This document shows positions 1-8,419 of a DNA stretch of 64,000 nt, piece after piece (within the stretch, counting starts at the first letter, position 1; every line of letters begins with the position of its first letter). A program made the position numbers and the translations under genes. This DNA comes from Amycolatopsis echigonensis (GTDB lineage: Bacteria; Actinomycetota; Actinomycetes; Mycobacteriales; Pseudonocardiaceae): contig NZ_JACJHR010000010.1 in assembly GCF_014174495.1 (NCBI RefSeq), forward strand, positions 1 through 64,000, written 5' to 3'. The notes below the pieces were generated by a model. It saw only the letters and a program-made list of their open reading frames with translations, made no database searches and was not told the DNA's origin.

Positions 1-2
1 GG

Positions 3-107
3 ATCGGCAAGAACGAGCTGACCTACTCAGGCTTCGGGGTGCCCCACCGCACCATCCCCCCGCAATGTCGCCGCCAGGCGACGAGCCGAACTACTGCCCC
101 GCATTAG
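3..107 (+). CDS. possible 3' end of a truncated CDS
   Basis: The third forward frame is open from the window edge to a TAG at 105-107 and would encode about 34 residues beginning IGKNELTYSGFGVPHRTI. It would overlap the 3' end of the convergent membrane-protein gene by about 17 bp. The first half looks protein-like, while the Arg/Thr-rich end does not. No family is recognisable, and this may be chance reading through an intergenic region. Confidence 0.2.
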   Translation: MGKNELTYSGFGVPHRTIPPQCRRQATSRTTAPH

Positions 108-975
108 ACGGAACCGCAGGCGCAGTAGGCGTCTGACTAGCACTAGGCACCTGCGAACTAGTCGTCGGAGTCGCAGACGAGGACGGCGTACGCGTCGGCT
201 GCTGCGTAGCCTGCGAAGACGGCGGAGCGGACTGCGTAGTACTCGGCACCGACGTCGGGGTGTTCTGCCTCGACTCCCCAGACGACGGAGTCTGCGGCGC
301 AGTGCTAGGCGTGTCGTCCCGGCGTTGATCCTGATGCTGGCTGGTATCCGGCTGCCGAGGAATCAACCCCGTAGACACGCTGCCCTGAGTCGACCAATCC
401 AAGCCGAGCAAGACCACCAACGCGGCGACAAAGGCAACGGCACTCGACCCGATAACCAACGGCCACCGCATCTTGCGCAGCTTCTCGCCCAGAGTCTCAG
501 CCTTCTCCGGTTCAGTCGGCTTCAGTTCGGACAACCGAACCGTAGGCATGTTCGCCAAGTCAGCAGGGAGATACACCGTCGGAGCCTCGCCAGGCCCGGG
601 CTGGCGAACCTGCTGGCTGAGGCCAGGCTCACGAACCTGCTCGCTGTGGCGGGTCTGGCGAACCGGATCGCCGGGCTGGCGAACCGGATGGCCGAGCGGC
701 ACGCGCACCGGGGCGAGGCTGCCGCGGCTTCGCCGGGCCGCCGTTTCCATCGCCTTGCGCGCGGCCTCGCGAGTGCGTTGCAGAGAACGCAGGTACAACT
801 CACCGCCGACCGTGCTGACCACACTGGCCACGCCGGCGCCGATCACTGTTCCCGCGACCCCCAGCGTCGAACCCAGCAACGCGGCGGTGACCGCCGCCAG
901 TGCCGAGGCCAGCACCGAGGTCATCCGGAGGTTTTTCTCCTTCTTCTCCGGCGCTTCTTTCTGCTCCTCGCTCAT
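91..975 (-). CDS. two-helix membrane protein with Pro/Ser/Thr-rich C-terminal tail
   Basis: This 294-residue protein has a charged N-terminus (SEEQKEAPEKKEK), a long Ala/Gly/Val-rich hydrophobic stretch at about residues 20-60, and a linker carrying repeated VRQPG-like units (about 95-130). A second hydrophobic helix lies at about 170-193. The last ~95 residues are almost only Ser, Thr, Pro, Gln and Ala, as in wall-spanning or extracytoplasmic stalks. No catalytic motif is visible. Function is unknown; a cell-envelope role is an inference from topology. The gene stands alone, divergent from the dehydratase gene. Confidence 0.7.
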   Translation of the reverse strand: MSEEQKEAPEKKEKNLRMTSVLASALAAVTAALLGSTLGVAGTVIGAGVASVVSTVGGELYLRSLQRTREAARKAMETAARRSRGSLAPVRVPLGHPVRQPGDPVRQTRHSEQVREPGLSQQVRQPGPGEAPTVYLPADLANMPTVRLSELKPTEPEKAETLGEKLRKMRWPLVIGSSAVAFVAALVVLLGLDWSTQGSVSTGLIPRQPDTSQHQDQRRDDTPSTAPQTPSSGESRQNTPTSVPSTTQSAPPSSQATQQPTRTPSSSATPTTSSQVPSASQTPTAPAVPSNAGQ

Positions 976-1130
976 GATCCCGTTCTGATCGTTTCCCGCC
1001 CGTTGTTCTCTGTTTCTTCAACGGTTAAGTCGTCCGAGACGCTCCCCGCGTTGCCCCGGCGTGAGGGACGCCACGTTGACTGTCCACAATGGATGGACTA
1101 AAGCTCACACATTCCTGACATACTCGCCTC

Positions 1131-2075
1131 ATGCAGCTCGTGACGATCTCCGACATCGAAACCGCGGCCGGGCGGATCAAGGGCACCGCGGTGCACACCC
1201 CCCTGCTGCGTCAGCTCTGGGTTCCCGGCGAATTCTGGGTGAAACCCGAGAGCCTGCAACCGATCGGCGCGTTCAAGATCCGCGGCGCGTACAACGCGAT
1301 CGCCGCGCTCACCGACGCCGAACGGGAACGCGGAGTGGTCGCGTATTCGAGCGGCAACCACGCGCAAGCGGTCGCCTACGCCGCCCGCGAATTCGGGATT
1401 CCCGCGGTGATCGTGGTGCCGGACGTCACTCCGCGACTGAAGGTCGAGGCCACCCTCCGCTGGGGCGCGGAAGTCCGCGAAGTGCCGATCGCGGAACGGG
1501 AATCGGCGGCGCTCGGACTCGCCGAGGAACGCGGTCTCACGCTGATCCCGCCGTTCGACCACCCGGACATCATCGCCGGGCAGGGCACCGTCGGTCTGGA
1601 GATCGCGCAAGACCTGCCGGACGTCGAGACCGTGCTGGTCCCGATCAGCGGCGGCGGCTTCGCCTCCGGCGTCGGGACCGCGATCAAGACGAAATGCCCG
1701 AACGCGAAGGTCTACGGCGTCGAACCGGAACTGGCGGCTGACACCGCCGCCAGCCTCGCCGCGGGCAAACGCGTCGACTGGCCCATCGCCGACCGCGCCC
1801 GCACCATCGCCGACGGTCTGCGCGCGCAACCGTCCGAGCTGACCTTCGCACATCTGCAGCGCGTCCTGGACGGCGTGCTCACCGTGACCGAGGACGAAAT
1901 CCGCGACACCGTCCGGGTGCTGGCCCAGCAGGGCCGCCTAGTCACGGAGCCGAGCGGTGCCACCGCTCCGGCCGCCTACCTGCACCACGCCGACGAACTC
2001 CCCGGCGGACGCACCGTCGCAATCGTTTCCGGCGGCAACATCGATCCGGCGATGCTGGCCGAACTGCTCGCCTGA
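1131..2075 (+). CDS. threonine/serine dehydratase-like PLP enzyme
   Basis: This 314-residue fold-type II PLP enzyme should deaminate threonine or serine to the 2-oxo acid and ammonia in the cytosol. Seen in the sequence are the PLP lysine context GAFKIRGAYNA (K49), the substrate loop SSGNHAQA (about 73-80) and the phosphate-binding SGGGFASG at about 168-175. The length matches the short catabolic, ACT-less type rather than the regulated biosynthetic IlvA of over 400 residues. The ATG at 1131 gives the family-typical N-terminus. It is convergent with the SDR gene, 10 bp away. A serine racemase or hydroxyaspartate dehydratase activity cannot be excluded. Confidence 0.85.
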   Translation: MQLVTISDIETAAGRIKGTAVHTPLLRQLWVPGEFWVKPESLQPIGAFKIRGAYNAIAALTDAERERGVVAYSSGNHAQAVAYAAREFGIPAVIVVPDVTPRLKVEATLRWGAEVREVPIAERESAALGLAEERGLTLIPPFDHPDIIAGQGTVGLEIAQDLPDVETVLVPISGGGFASGVGTAIKTKCPNAKVYGVEPELAADTAASLAAGKRVDWPIADRARTIADGLRAQPSELTFAHLQRVLDGVLTVTEDEIRDTVRVLAQQGRLVTEPSGATAPAAYLHHADELPGGRTVAIVSGGNIDPAMLAELLA

Positions 2076-2085
2076 CGCCGGGCGG

Positions 2086-2778
2086 TCACCAGTTGACGGT
2101 CTGGCCTTGGCGGTCCAGATAGTGCAGCCCGCCCTTGCCCGCCCAAGCCTCGATCGTGTCGGCGACGCCCGGGATGCTCTCGTCGATGGTCAGCCGCGCG
2201 CGGGGCCCGCCCAGGTCCGTCTTTACCCAGCCGGGAGCCATGAGCAGCAGCGTGCGCGGGTCGTCGGCGTGCCGCGCGGCGTAACTGCGCATCAGCTGGT
2301 TCAGCGCGGACTTGCTCGCCCGGTAGACCTCGAAGCCGCCGTTCGTGTTGTCGGCGACGCTGCCCTGACCCGACGACATCACGCCAATGGTGCCCGTCGC
2401 GGGGACCAGGTCCCGCAGGGTCTCGACGGCGCGCATCGGGCTCAGCGCGTTGGTCACCATGACCTGGACGAAGTCCTCGGTGGACACGTCGGCGAAGGTC
2501 GCCGCGGGGTCGGTCGTGTAGTTGGTTCCGGCATTGACGAACAGCAGGTCGAACGCCGACCCGGCCAGCCGCTCGCGCAGCGCCGAAACCTGGCCGGGCA
2601 CCGCGATGTCGACGGTCTCCACCGTCAGCCTTCCCTCGGCCGAGCCGGCCAGCTCGTGCAGCGCGGAGGGCGTGCGCTCGGTCGCGGTGACCTGCCAGCC
2701 GCGGCGGAGGAACTCGGCGGCCAGCGCGTAGCCCAGTCCGCGCGACGCCCCGATGATCAAAGCACTCTTGCCGGCCAT
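2086..2778 (-). CDS. short-chain dehydrogenase/reductase (SDR)
   Basis: This 230-residue classical SDR has the Rossmann motif GASRGLGYA at the N-terminus, the NAG motif (NAGTNY), the catalytic Ser (SSGQGS) and the YxxxK pair (YRASK). It is an NAD(P)H-dependent oxidoreductase of unknown substrate. The start is supported by a strong AAGGAG ribosome site. It is divergent from a MarR gene, and a perfect palindrome lies about 10 bp before its start, so repression by that MarR protein is the likely control. Confidence 0.85.
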   Translation of the reverse strand: MAGKSALIIGASRGLGYALAAEFLRRGWQVTATERTPSALHELAGSAEGRLTVETVDIAVPGQVSALRERLAGSAFDLLFVNAGTNYTTDPAATFADVSTEDFVQVMVTNALSPMRAVETLRDLVPATGTIGVMSSGQGSVADNTNGGFEVYRASKSALNQLMRSYAARHADDPRTLLLMAPGWVKTDLGGPRARLTIDESIPGVADTIEAWAGKGGLHYLDRQGQTVNW

Positions 2779-2788
2779 GCTCGCTCCT

Positions 2789-2808
2789 TAGCTATCAACT
2801 GATAGCTA
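2789..2808. promoter_or_regulatory. MarR operator 1 (perfect palindrome)
   Basis: TAGCTATCA-AC-TGATAGCTA is a 20-bp inverted repeat with perfect 9-bp arms. It is AT-rich in a GC-rich background and lies between the divergent SDR and MarR genes, close to the SDR start. Confidence 0.75.
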
Positions 2809-2827
2809 ATCTACGGCGCGCGATGGA

Positions 2828-2847
2828 TACCTGTCAAACGATAGCTA
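2828..2847. promoter_or_regulatory. MarR operator 2 (imperfect copy)
   Basis: TACCTGTCAAACGATAGCTA matches operator 1 at 16 of 20 positions. It lies about 10 bp before the GTG start of the MarR gene, as expected for autorepression. Confidence 0.65.
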
Positions 2848-2857
2848 TGCTGACCCG

Positions 2858-3292
2858 GTGAAAGACGAGCAGCTCTTCGAGGTGGCCGACCTGATCCTTG
2901 CGGTGGCCCGGCACATCAACGCCGCCAAGGAAGCCAACGCCGAGTCCGGGACGCCGCTGGAAGGAGCGGTGATGCGGTTCGTCGACCGGCACCCGGGAAC
3001 GACGGTCAACGCCGCGGCCGAGGCCACCCAGATGATCTCCAGCAACGTCAGCCGAGCTGTCCGGGGCTTGGAGAACAAGGGCCTGCTCCGCCGCGAAGCC
3101 GACCCCGACGACGCCCGGCGAGTACGCCTTTACCCGACCCCCAAGGCGGCCGAGAACCTGCAACGGCTCCGCGACACCTGGTCCGATCTGCTCGACGGGA
3201 CGCTCACGGATGCCGAGGAGCTCGGCACGTTGATCACCGCGCTGCAGCGCATCGAGACCCGGCTAGTCGCCCGATCCCGCGGCACCGGCTGA
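2858..3292 (+). CDS. MarR-family transcriptional regulator
   Basis: This 144-residue winged-helix protein has a recognition region ATQMISSNVSRAVRGLENKGLL followed by the wing DPDDARRVRLYPT, the MarR signature. The start is GTG at 2858. It is divergent from the SDR gene and both intergenic palindromes lie between the two starts, so it most likely represses itself and the SDR gene until a small ligand is bound. Its 3' end runs into the remains of a proC-like gene on the other strand. Confidence 0.85.
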   Translation: MKDEQLFEVADLILAVARHINAAKEANAESGTPLEGAVMRFVDRHPGTTVNAAAEATQMISSNVSRAVRGLENKGLLRREADPDDARRVRLYPTPKAAENLQRLRDTWSDLLDGTLTDAEELGTLITALQRIETRLVARSRGTG

Positions 3293-3906
3293 CCCGCGCA
3301 ACCGAGCCAGGACCGCGTCCAGCCCCTGCCGCACCATCTCCGGCATCCCGTCGCGGCGCAGACCGGTCAGCAGCTGCTCGTTGATCCCGCCCGGAGTCAT
3401 ATGCCGGGCGGTCAGCTCCGCCAGCGACCCGCCGTCGGCCAACGACTTTCCGACCTGCCCGAACACGTGCGCCACGTACGCCGAAGCCACCTCGTCCTCG
3501 ACCCCCTGCGCGACCATCCACCCGGCAATGGTCGCCAGATAGTCCAGGTGCGCGGCGAACGTAGACGTAGCCGCGCTGAACGCTTCCAGACTCGGCTCGT
3601 CGCGAGGCACCACCACCCCGCCGACGCGCTCGAACAAGTCCCGTGCGACGTCGTCTTCCGGGTACATCGCGGTAAGGCTCTGCCGCTGCGCCGCCTGCGG
3701 CAACGGACCGGCGGACGCACTGCCAGCGCCACTGTGTCCGCGCGATCGAGCACTTCCTGATTGCTCGCGCCCACCCGCACGTCCAGGTACCGCGCAGCCA
3801 GCCCCGCGCTGATCTCCCGCGAGCGCGGCGACAACACCACCGGCAGGCTCCCGTCGAGCCCGGTGACGATGGCGGCCGTCAGCTCCCCCGTACCGACAAA
3901 CCCCAC
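3263..3906 (-). pseudogene. broken pyrroline-5-carboxylate-reductase-like gene (internal deletion and frameshift)
   Basis: Two family halves lie in different frames. The N-terminal Rossmann half begins MGFVGTGELTAAIVTGL at 3906 and ends at LAVRP near 3715. The C-terminal dimerisation half begins near PLPQAAQRQSLTAMYPED and includes TPGGINEQLL, the P5C-reductase dimer signature. The roughly 45 residues that normally join the halves are absent and the frame changes at the same point. The 3' end overlaps the MarR gene by 30 bp. It lies 11 bp after the exporter gene and would be the last gene of the dasR operon. A sequencing error alone would not explain the missing segment. Confidence 0.7.
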
Positions 3907-3917
3907 CCACCGAAAGA

Positions 3918-5417
3918 TCAGCGATGCCCGCCTGGATGGACGTGCGTGGGCGGCCCTTCCACCCCGCAGTGCAAACAGTCCCCGGGATGCGGCGAATCAT
4001 CCGCTTCGGCGGCGCCGAGCACGCCGTTGTGAATTCCTAACGCGATAAGCCCGCCGACGATCGCCAGCACCGCGCAGATCACCAGCGCCGTCTGCCATCC
4101 GGCGGTCAGCGCGACCGGATCGCGATAAGCCGAACCCGTCAGACCCGCCGCGGCAGGCAGAACCGCCACCGCCAGAAGTCCACCCGATCGGGCGATCGCG
4201 TTGTTGACCCCGGACGCGACCCCGGCGTACCGGTCCGGTGCGGCGGCCAGCACCGTCGCGGTGACCGGAGCGACCACAGTGGCCAGTCCCAGCCCGAACA
4301 CCACCACCGCGGGCAGCACCGACCCGAGATACGACGACTCCGGTCCCACCCGGGTCAGCAGCAACATCCCGGCACCGACGACGATCGGGCCGACCACGAG
4401 CTGCAGCCGCGGTCCGATCCGCTGCGCGAGCGCTCCCGACCGGCCGGAGAGCAGCAGCATGATCACCGTGATCGGCAATCCGGCCAGCCCGGCCAGCGTC
4501 GGCGAGTAACCCAGCGAGACCTGAAGCTGCAGCACCAGCAACATCATCACGCCGCCGAGTGCCGCGTAAACCACGAACGTCAGCGCATTCGACAGCGTGA
4601 AGGTCCGGTCGCGGAACAACGAAGGCGGTACCAGCGGCTCAGCCGCCCGGTGCTGGAGCCAGAGGAACAAACCCAACCCGGCCACGCCGACCGCCAAGGC
4701 AATCAGCACGACCGGATCGCCGATCCCGCGCACCGGCGCCTCGACCAACGCGCCGGTCACCCCGGCGAGCCCGAGCGCGCCGACCGCCGCGGCCGCGTAG
4801 TCCGGATGCCCGGTCGCCGCCGTGTCCCGAGACTCGGGCACGAACCGCCGCGCCATCAGTACGACGATGACCGCGAGCGGCAGATTGATCAGGAACGCCA
4901 GCCGCCACGACCACGCCTGCACCAGCAGTCCGCCGAGCAGCGGCCCGACCGCCGCGGCGATGCCGCCGAGCCCGGACCACGAGCCGATCGCACGGGCCCG
5001 GTCGTCGTGCGAGAACGACGACTGCAGGATCGCCAGCGAACCCGGCGTCAGCAACGCCCCGCCGATTCCCTGCAGCACGCGGAACAGCACGAGCAGTTCC
5101 GTCGACGGCGCCGCCGCGCACAGCCCGGACGCGAGGCCGAACCAGACCACGCCGACCAGGTACACCCGCCGCCTGCCGTAGCGGTCGCCGAGCGACCCGG
5201 CGACCAGGATCAGCGCGGCCAGCGCCAGCAGGTAGCCGTCGAGGATCCACTGCAGACCGGCGACCGACGCGCCCAGCTCCTCGCCGATCCGGGGCAGCGC
5301 GACGTTCACGATCGTGCCGTCGAGCATCGCCATCCCCGAACCGAGGATGGTCGTCCAGAGCACGCCGCGAGCCGCGGGCGTGCCCCAGCGGATGCCGGTC
5401 TCCCCCGCGGTCGTCAC
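3918..5417 (-). CDS. MFS drug/small-molecule exporter, EmrB/QacA type
   Basis: This 499-residue integral membrane protein has about 14 predicted helices. It shows the DHA2 signatures LDGTIVNVALP in helix 1, GDRYGRRRVY in the loop between helices 2 and 3, and FRVLQGIGGALLTPG in the helix 5 region. It should be a proton-driven exporter. The unusual hydrophilic C-terminus carries CLHCG followed by several His residues. The GTG start at 5417 lies 4 bp after the stop of the GntR gene, so the two are probably one transcript. The substrate is unknown; the dasR context hints at, but does not prove, an amino-sugar link. Confidence 0.85.
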   Translation of the reverse strand: MTTAGETGIRWGTPAARGVLWTTILGSGMAMLDGTIVNVALPRIGEELGASVAGLQWILDGYLLALAALILVAGSLGDRYGRRRVYLVGVVWFGLASGLCAAAPSTELLVLFRVLQGIGGALLTPGSLAILQSSFSHDDRARAIGSWSGLGGIAAAVGPLLGGLLVQAWSWRLAFLINLPLAVIVVLMARRFVPESRDTAATGHPDYAAAAVGALGLAGVTGALVEAPVRGIGDPVVLIALAVGVAGLGLFLWLQHRAAEPLVPPSLFRDRTFTLSNALTFVVYAALGGVMMLLVLQLQVSLGYSPTLAGLAGLPITVIMLLLSGRSGALAQRIGPRLQLVVGPIVVGAGMLLLTRVGPESSYLGSVLPAVVVFGLGLATVVAPVTATVLAAAPDRYAGVASGVNNAIARSGGLLAVAVLPAAAGLTGSAYRDPVALTAGWQTALVICAVLAIVGGLIALGIHNGVLGAAEADDSPHPGDCLHCGVEGPPTHVHPGGHR

Positions 5418-5421
5418 GCGG

Positions 5422-6171
5422 TCAGGGCAGCAGCGTGGTGACGAATTTGTACCGGTCGCCGCGATAGACCGCGCGGGCGAACTCGACCGGCTTGCCGTCG
5501 GTGGCGAACGAATGCCGGGTCAGCATCATCACCGGCATGCCGACGTCCGCGCCGAGGATCTCCGCTTCCTGCGGCCCGGCCAGCGACGTCTCGATGGTCT
5601 CCTCCGCGCGCTCCAGCTCGACGCCGTAATGCTCGCGCAGCACCGCGTACAGCGAACCGCCCGCGGTGATGTGCTTGCGCAGCCCGCGGAACCGGCCGAG
5701 CGGCAGATGCGTGGTTTCGAGCGCCATCGGCTGGCCGTCGGCGAGCCGGAGCCGGCGCAGCCGCAGGATCTTCGCGCCGTTGCGCAGCTGCAGCAGCTTC
5801 GTCATCTCGCCCTCGACCGGCAGCTCTTCGAGCTCCAGCAACTGGGACGACGGCTTCAGGCCCTGCTTGCGCATGTCCTCGGTATAAGAGGACAGCTGCA
5901 GCCGCTGCGCGAGCTTCGGCTCGGCGGCGAACGTGCCCTTGCCCTGGACGCGGTGCAGTCTGCCCTCGGCGGTCAGATCGGCCAGCGCCTGGCGCACGGT
6001 GGTGCGCGAAACGGTGAACTCGCCCGCCAGCGCCCGCTCGGTCGGGATCGGCGATCCCGGCGGCAGTGCGTCGAGCAGGTCCAGCAGATGCTGCTTCAGC
6101 GCCCAGTATTTGGGTTCGCGCTGCCCTCGCGCAGCAGTCCCCGCCTCGCTCGCGGGGGGTGTCTCCAGCAT
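5422..6171 (-). CDS. dasR: GntR/HutC-family regulator, DasR-like
   Basis: This 249-residue protein has an N-terminal GntR winged helix (IPTERALAGEFTVSRTTVRQ) and a C-terminal UTRA ligand domain. Stretches such as SSYTEDM, EETIETSLA and YRGDRYKFV match Streptomyces DasR from memory. DasR represses N-acetylglucosamine and chitin genes and releases DNA on binding phosphorylated glucosamine. The ATG at 6171 has GGGAG upstream; longer frames are unsupported. A dre operator lies between this gene and the divergent SIS-kinase pair, which supports the DasR assignment. A paralogue of DasR is the main alternative. Confidence 0.8.
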   Translation of the reverse strand: MLETPPASEAGTAARGQREPKYWALKQHLLDLLDALPPGSPIPTERALAGEFTVSRTTVRQALADLTAEGRLHRVQGKGTFAAEPKLAQRLQLSSYTEDMRKQGLKPSSQLLELEELPVEGEMTKLLQLRNGAKILRLRRLRLADGQPMALETTHLPLGRFRGLRKHITAGGSLYAVLREHYGVELERAEETIETSLAGPQEAEILGADVGMPVMMLTRHSFATDGKPVEFARAVYRGDRYKFVTTLLP

Positions 6172-6259
6172 GCCCGGCTCCCTCAGTCTTCCCACATTAA
6201 ACGCGCCACTGCCCCGTGAGGAAACGTACCCTTCTCCCGACACCCTCCGCCCGGCTAGC

Positions 6260-6275
6260 ATTGGTCTAGACCTGA
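6260..6275. promoter_or_regulatory. dre site (DasR operator)
   Basis: ATTGGTCTAGACCTGA contains the palindromic core TGGTCTAGACC of the dre consensus known from Streptomyces. It lies 88 bp before the dasR-like start and about 50 bp before the SIS gene start, so it can control both directions. Confidence 0.8.
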
Positions 6276-6326
6276 CCGGACGCCGCTCAGCACACCGGGA
6301 CCCCCGTCCCGGCGGAGAGGAAAGTG

Positions 6327-7370
6327 ATGACCCAACTACGCCCCGGCGAGCACATGGCCGCGGAAATCTCGGAGCAGCCCGGCATTCTCGCCGGGCTGGT
6401 CGAGCGGCGGTCCGGCATCGCGGAAGTCGCGGAAAAGGTTTCACAGAAACCGCCCCGGTTCGCTTTGCTCGCCGCTCGCGGTTCGAGCGACCACGGCGCG
6501 CTGTACGCGAAATACCTGATCGAGGTACTCCTCGGCCTTCCGGCCGGGCTCGTGTCGCCGTCCACCGCGACGCTGTACGGCGCTCGTCCGGACCTGCGCG
6601 ACGTGCTCTTCATCACGGTCAGCCAGAGCGGCGGTTCGCCGGACTTGATCGAGGTCACCGAGGCCGCCCGCCGCCAGGGCGCGCTGACCGTGTCGGTCAC
6701 CAACACCCCGGACTCGCCGCTGCGCGCGGCTTCGGAGCTGGGCGTGGACATCGGCGCCGGGGTCGAGAAGGCGGTCGCGGCGACCAAGACGTACTCCGCG
6801 ACGCTGATGGCGCTGTACCTCTTCATCGACGCGATCCGCGGCGGCAAGGGCGAGGACGCCGAGAAGATCGGCGAACTGGCCCAGCAGACGCTCGACGGCG
6901 CCGTCGAAGGCGTGCAACGCGCGGTGGACCGCTATCGCTTTGTCGACCGCGTACTCACCACCGGTCGCGGCTATTCCTATGCCAGTGCGCTAGAAGCGTC
7001 GCTGAAGCTCGCCGAGACGAGCTATCTCGCGGCCCGCGCGTACAGCGGCGCGGACCTGCTGCACGGTCCGGTCGCGGCGGTCGACGGCGAGACCGCCGTG
7101 CTCGCCGCCACCAGCCTCGGCCGCGGCGGCGAGGCCATGCGCGAGGTCCTCGAAGCGGTCGGCGAGCGCGGCGCGGACGTGCTCGCGATCGGTTCGGCGG
7201 CCGACGACGTGCCCGCGGCGCTGCGCATCCCGGTCGCCCCGACCGTCGAGGAATTGGCTCCAGTGCTGGAAATCCTGCCGATCCAGCGGATCGCGCTCGG
7301 GCTGTCGCTCGCGCGCGGCGGCAACCCGGACAACCCGCGCGGCCTGCTGAAGGTGACCAAGACCCGGTGA
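6327..7370 (+). CDS. SIS-domain amino-sugar-phosphate enzyme (glucosamine-6-phosphate deaminase/isomerase type)
   Basis: This 347-residue cytosolic protein is built from two SIS domains, without the glutaminase domain of GlmS. The first domain shows ARGSSDHGA and SQSGGSPD, and the second shows GRGYSYASALEASLKLAETSY and ends with the GlmS-like NPDNPRGLLKVTKT. Such proteins bind glucosamine-6-phosphate and act as deaminases or isomerases. The ATG at 6327 is preferred to the adjacent GTG because GGAGAGG is then 7 bp away. Its stop overlaps the start of the sugar kinase gene and it is controlled from the dre site. Confidence 0.8.
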   Translation: MTQLRPGEHMAAEISEQPGILAGLVERRSGIAEVAEKVSQKPPRFALLAARGSSDHGALYAKYLIEVLLGLPAGLVSPSTATLYGARPDLRDVLFITVSQSGGSPDLIEVTEAARRQGALTVSVTNTPDSPLRAASELGVDIGAGVEKAVAATKTYSATLMALYLFIDAIRGGKGEDAEKIGELAQQTLDGAVEGVQRAVDRYRFVDRVLTTGRGYSYASALEASLKLAETSYLAARAYSGADLLHGPVAAVDGETAVLAATSLGRGGEAMREVLEAVGERGADVLAIGSAADDVPAALRIPVAPTVEELAPVLEILPIQRIALGLSLARGGNPDNPRGLLKVTKTR

Positions 7371-8329
7371 GCCTCGTAGTAGGCGTGGACGCCGGCGGCA
7401 CCTCGACGCGAGCGATCGCGGTCGACGCCGCCGGCGTCGTGCACGGCACCGGAGCCGCGGCGGGCGCGAACCCGAATTCGCATCCGCCCGCGGAGGCGGC
7501 GGCCCGGATCGCCGGAGCCATCGAGTCCGCAGTGGACGGACGGACCGACGTGCTCGGCGTCGTCGTCGGCATGGCGGGCGAGAGCAAGCTGTCCGACCCG
7601 GCGGTCGCCGCGGAGTTCACCGCGGCGTGGGAGCGGATCGGTCTCGGCGGCCTGGTCCGCACGACCGGCGACGCCGAGGTGGCCTACGCGTCCGCGACGG
7701 CCGAGCCGGACGGCACCGTGCTGGTCGCGGGCACCGGTTCGATCGCCGGGCGCATCCGCGGCCGCCGGATGGTCGCGACCGCGGGCGGGCACGGCTGGCT
7801 GCTCGGCGACGAAGGCTCGGGCTTCTGGCTCGGCCGCGAAGCCGTGCGCGCCACTCTTGCCGCGCTCGAAGGCGACGGCCCGCTCGACGGTCTGGCCGAG
7901 GCGGTCCTCGCCGAAGCGTTCGGACCGTCCGCAGTGGACTTGTCCGATCGCTTCGCCGTCATGTGGTCGCTGGTGACCCATGCCAATGCGGAACCGCCGG
8001 TCCGGCTGGCCCGGTACGCACCGCTGGTGAGTGCCGCGGCCGCGGCCGGCGAGCCGGTCGCGGAGGAAATCGTCGAGCGCGGCGCCCGGCATCTCGTGCG
8101 CGTAGCTCGCGCCACGCGCGAGCCGGGAGAAAAAACTCCGATCGTGCTCGTGGGCAGCGTGCTGGCCGAGAACAGCCCGGTCGGAGCTCGCGTGCGGGCC
8201 GAATTCGCCGGGCTCACCGTTCTGACCAGCTCCGATGGCGTGCTCGGCGCGGCCTGGCTCGCGGCGGTTCAAGCGTGGGGCGAGGACACCCCGCGACCAT
8301 CCCGACGGGTGAATGCCACCAAAACTTGA
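7367..8329 (+). CDS. N-acetylglucosamine kinase-like ATPase (BadF/BadG family)
   Basis: This 320-residue ASKHA-fold kinase has the phosphate-1 motif VGVDAGGTSTRA at the N-terminus, an adenosine/phosphate loop VAGTGSIAG and GWLLGDEGSGFWLG typical of GlcNAc kinases of this family. It should phosphorylate GlcNAc or a related amino sugar. The GTG start overlaps the stop of the SIS gene (GTGA). Kinase and isomerase together would feed GlcNAc into glycolysis, and their phosphorylated products are the ligands that release DasR. Confidence 0.8.
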   Translation: MSLVVGVDAGGTSTRAIAVDAAGVVHGTGAAAGANPNSHPPAEAAARIAGAIESAVDGRTDVLGVVVGMAGESKLSDPAVAAEFTAAWERIGLGGLVRTTGDAEVAYASATAEPDGTVLVAGTGSIAGRIRGRRMVATAGGHGWLLGDEGSGFWLGREAVRATLAALEGDGPLDGLAEAVLAEAFGPSAVDLSDRFAVMWSLVTHANAEPPVRLARYAPLVSAAAAAGEPVAEEIVERGARHLVRVARATREPGEKTPIVLVGSVLAENSPVGARVRAEFAGLTVLTSSDGVLGAAWLAAVQAWGEDTPRPSRRVNATKT

Positions 8330-8383
8330 GCGGAAGAGTCGAAACCGTCGACTCAACCCCTCCCGTCCGGGTACCGTAGGAAC

Positions 8384-8417
8384 CGGCCCCCGGACCCTCC
8401 CCCCTCGCCGGGGGCCG
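8384..8417. terminator. intrinsic terminator hairpin
   Basis: Perfect 10-bp arms CGGCCCCCGG and CCGGGGGCCG lie around a 14-nt loop, between the convergent kinase and DUF3159 genes. It probably works in both directions. Confidence 0.7.
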
Positions 8418-8419
8418 CC

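Noticed and set aside
5422..6444. 340-residue form of the DasR-like regulator
   Set aside because: The extra ~90 N-terminal residues are Arg/Pro-rich shadow sequence crossing the dre site; ATG 6171 fits the family.
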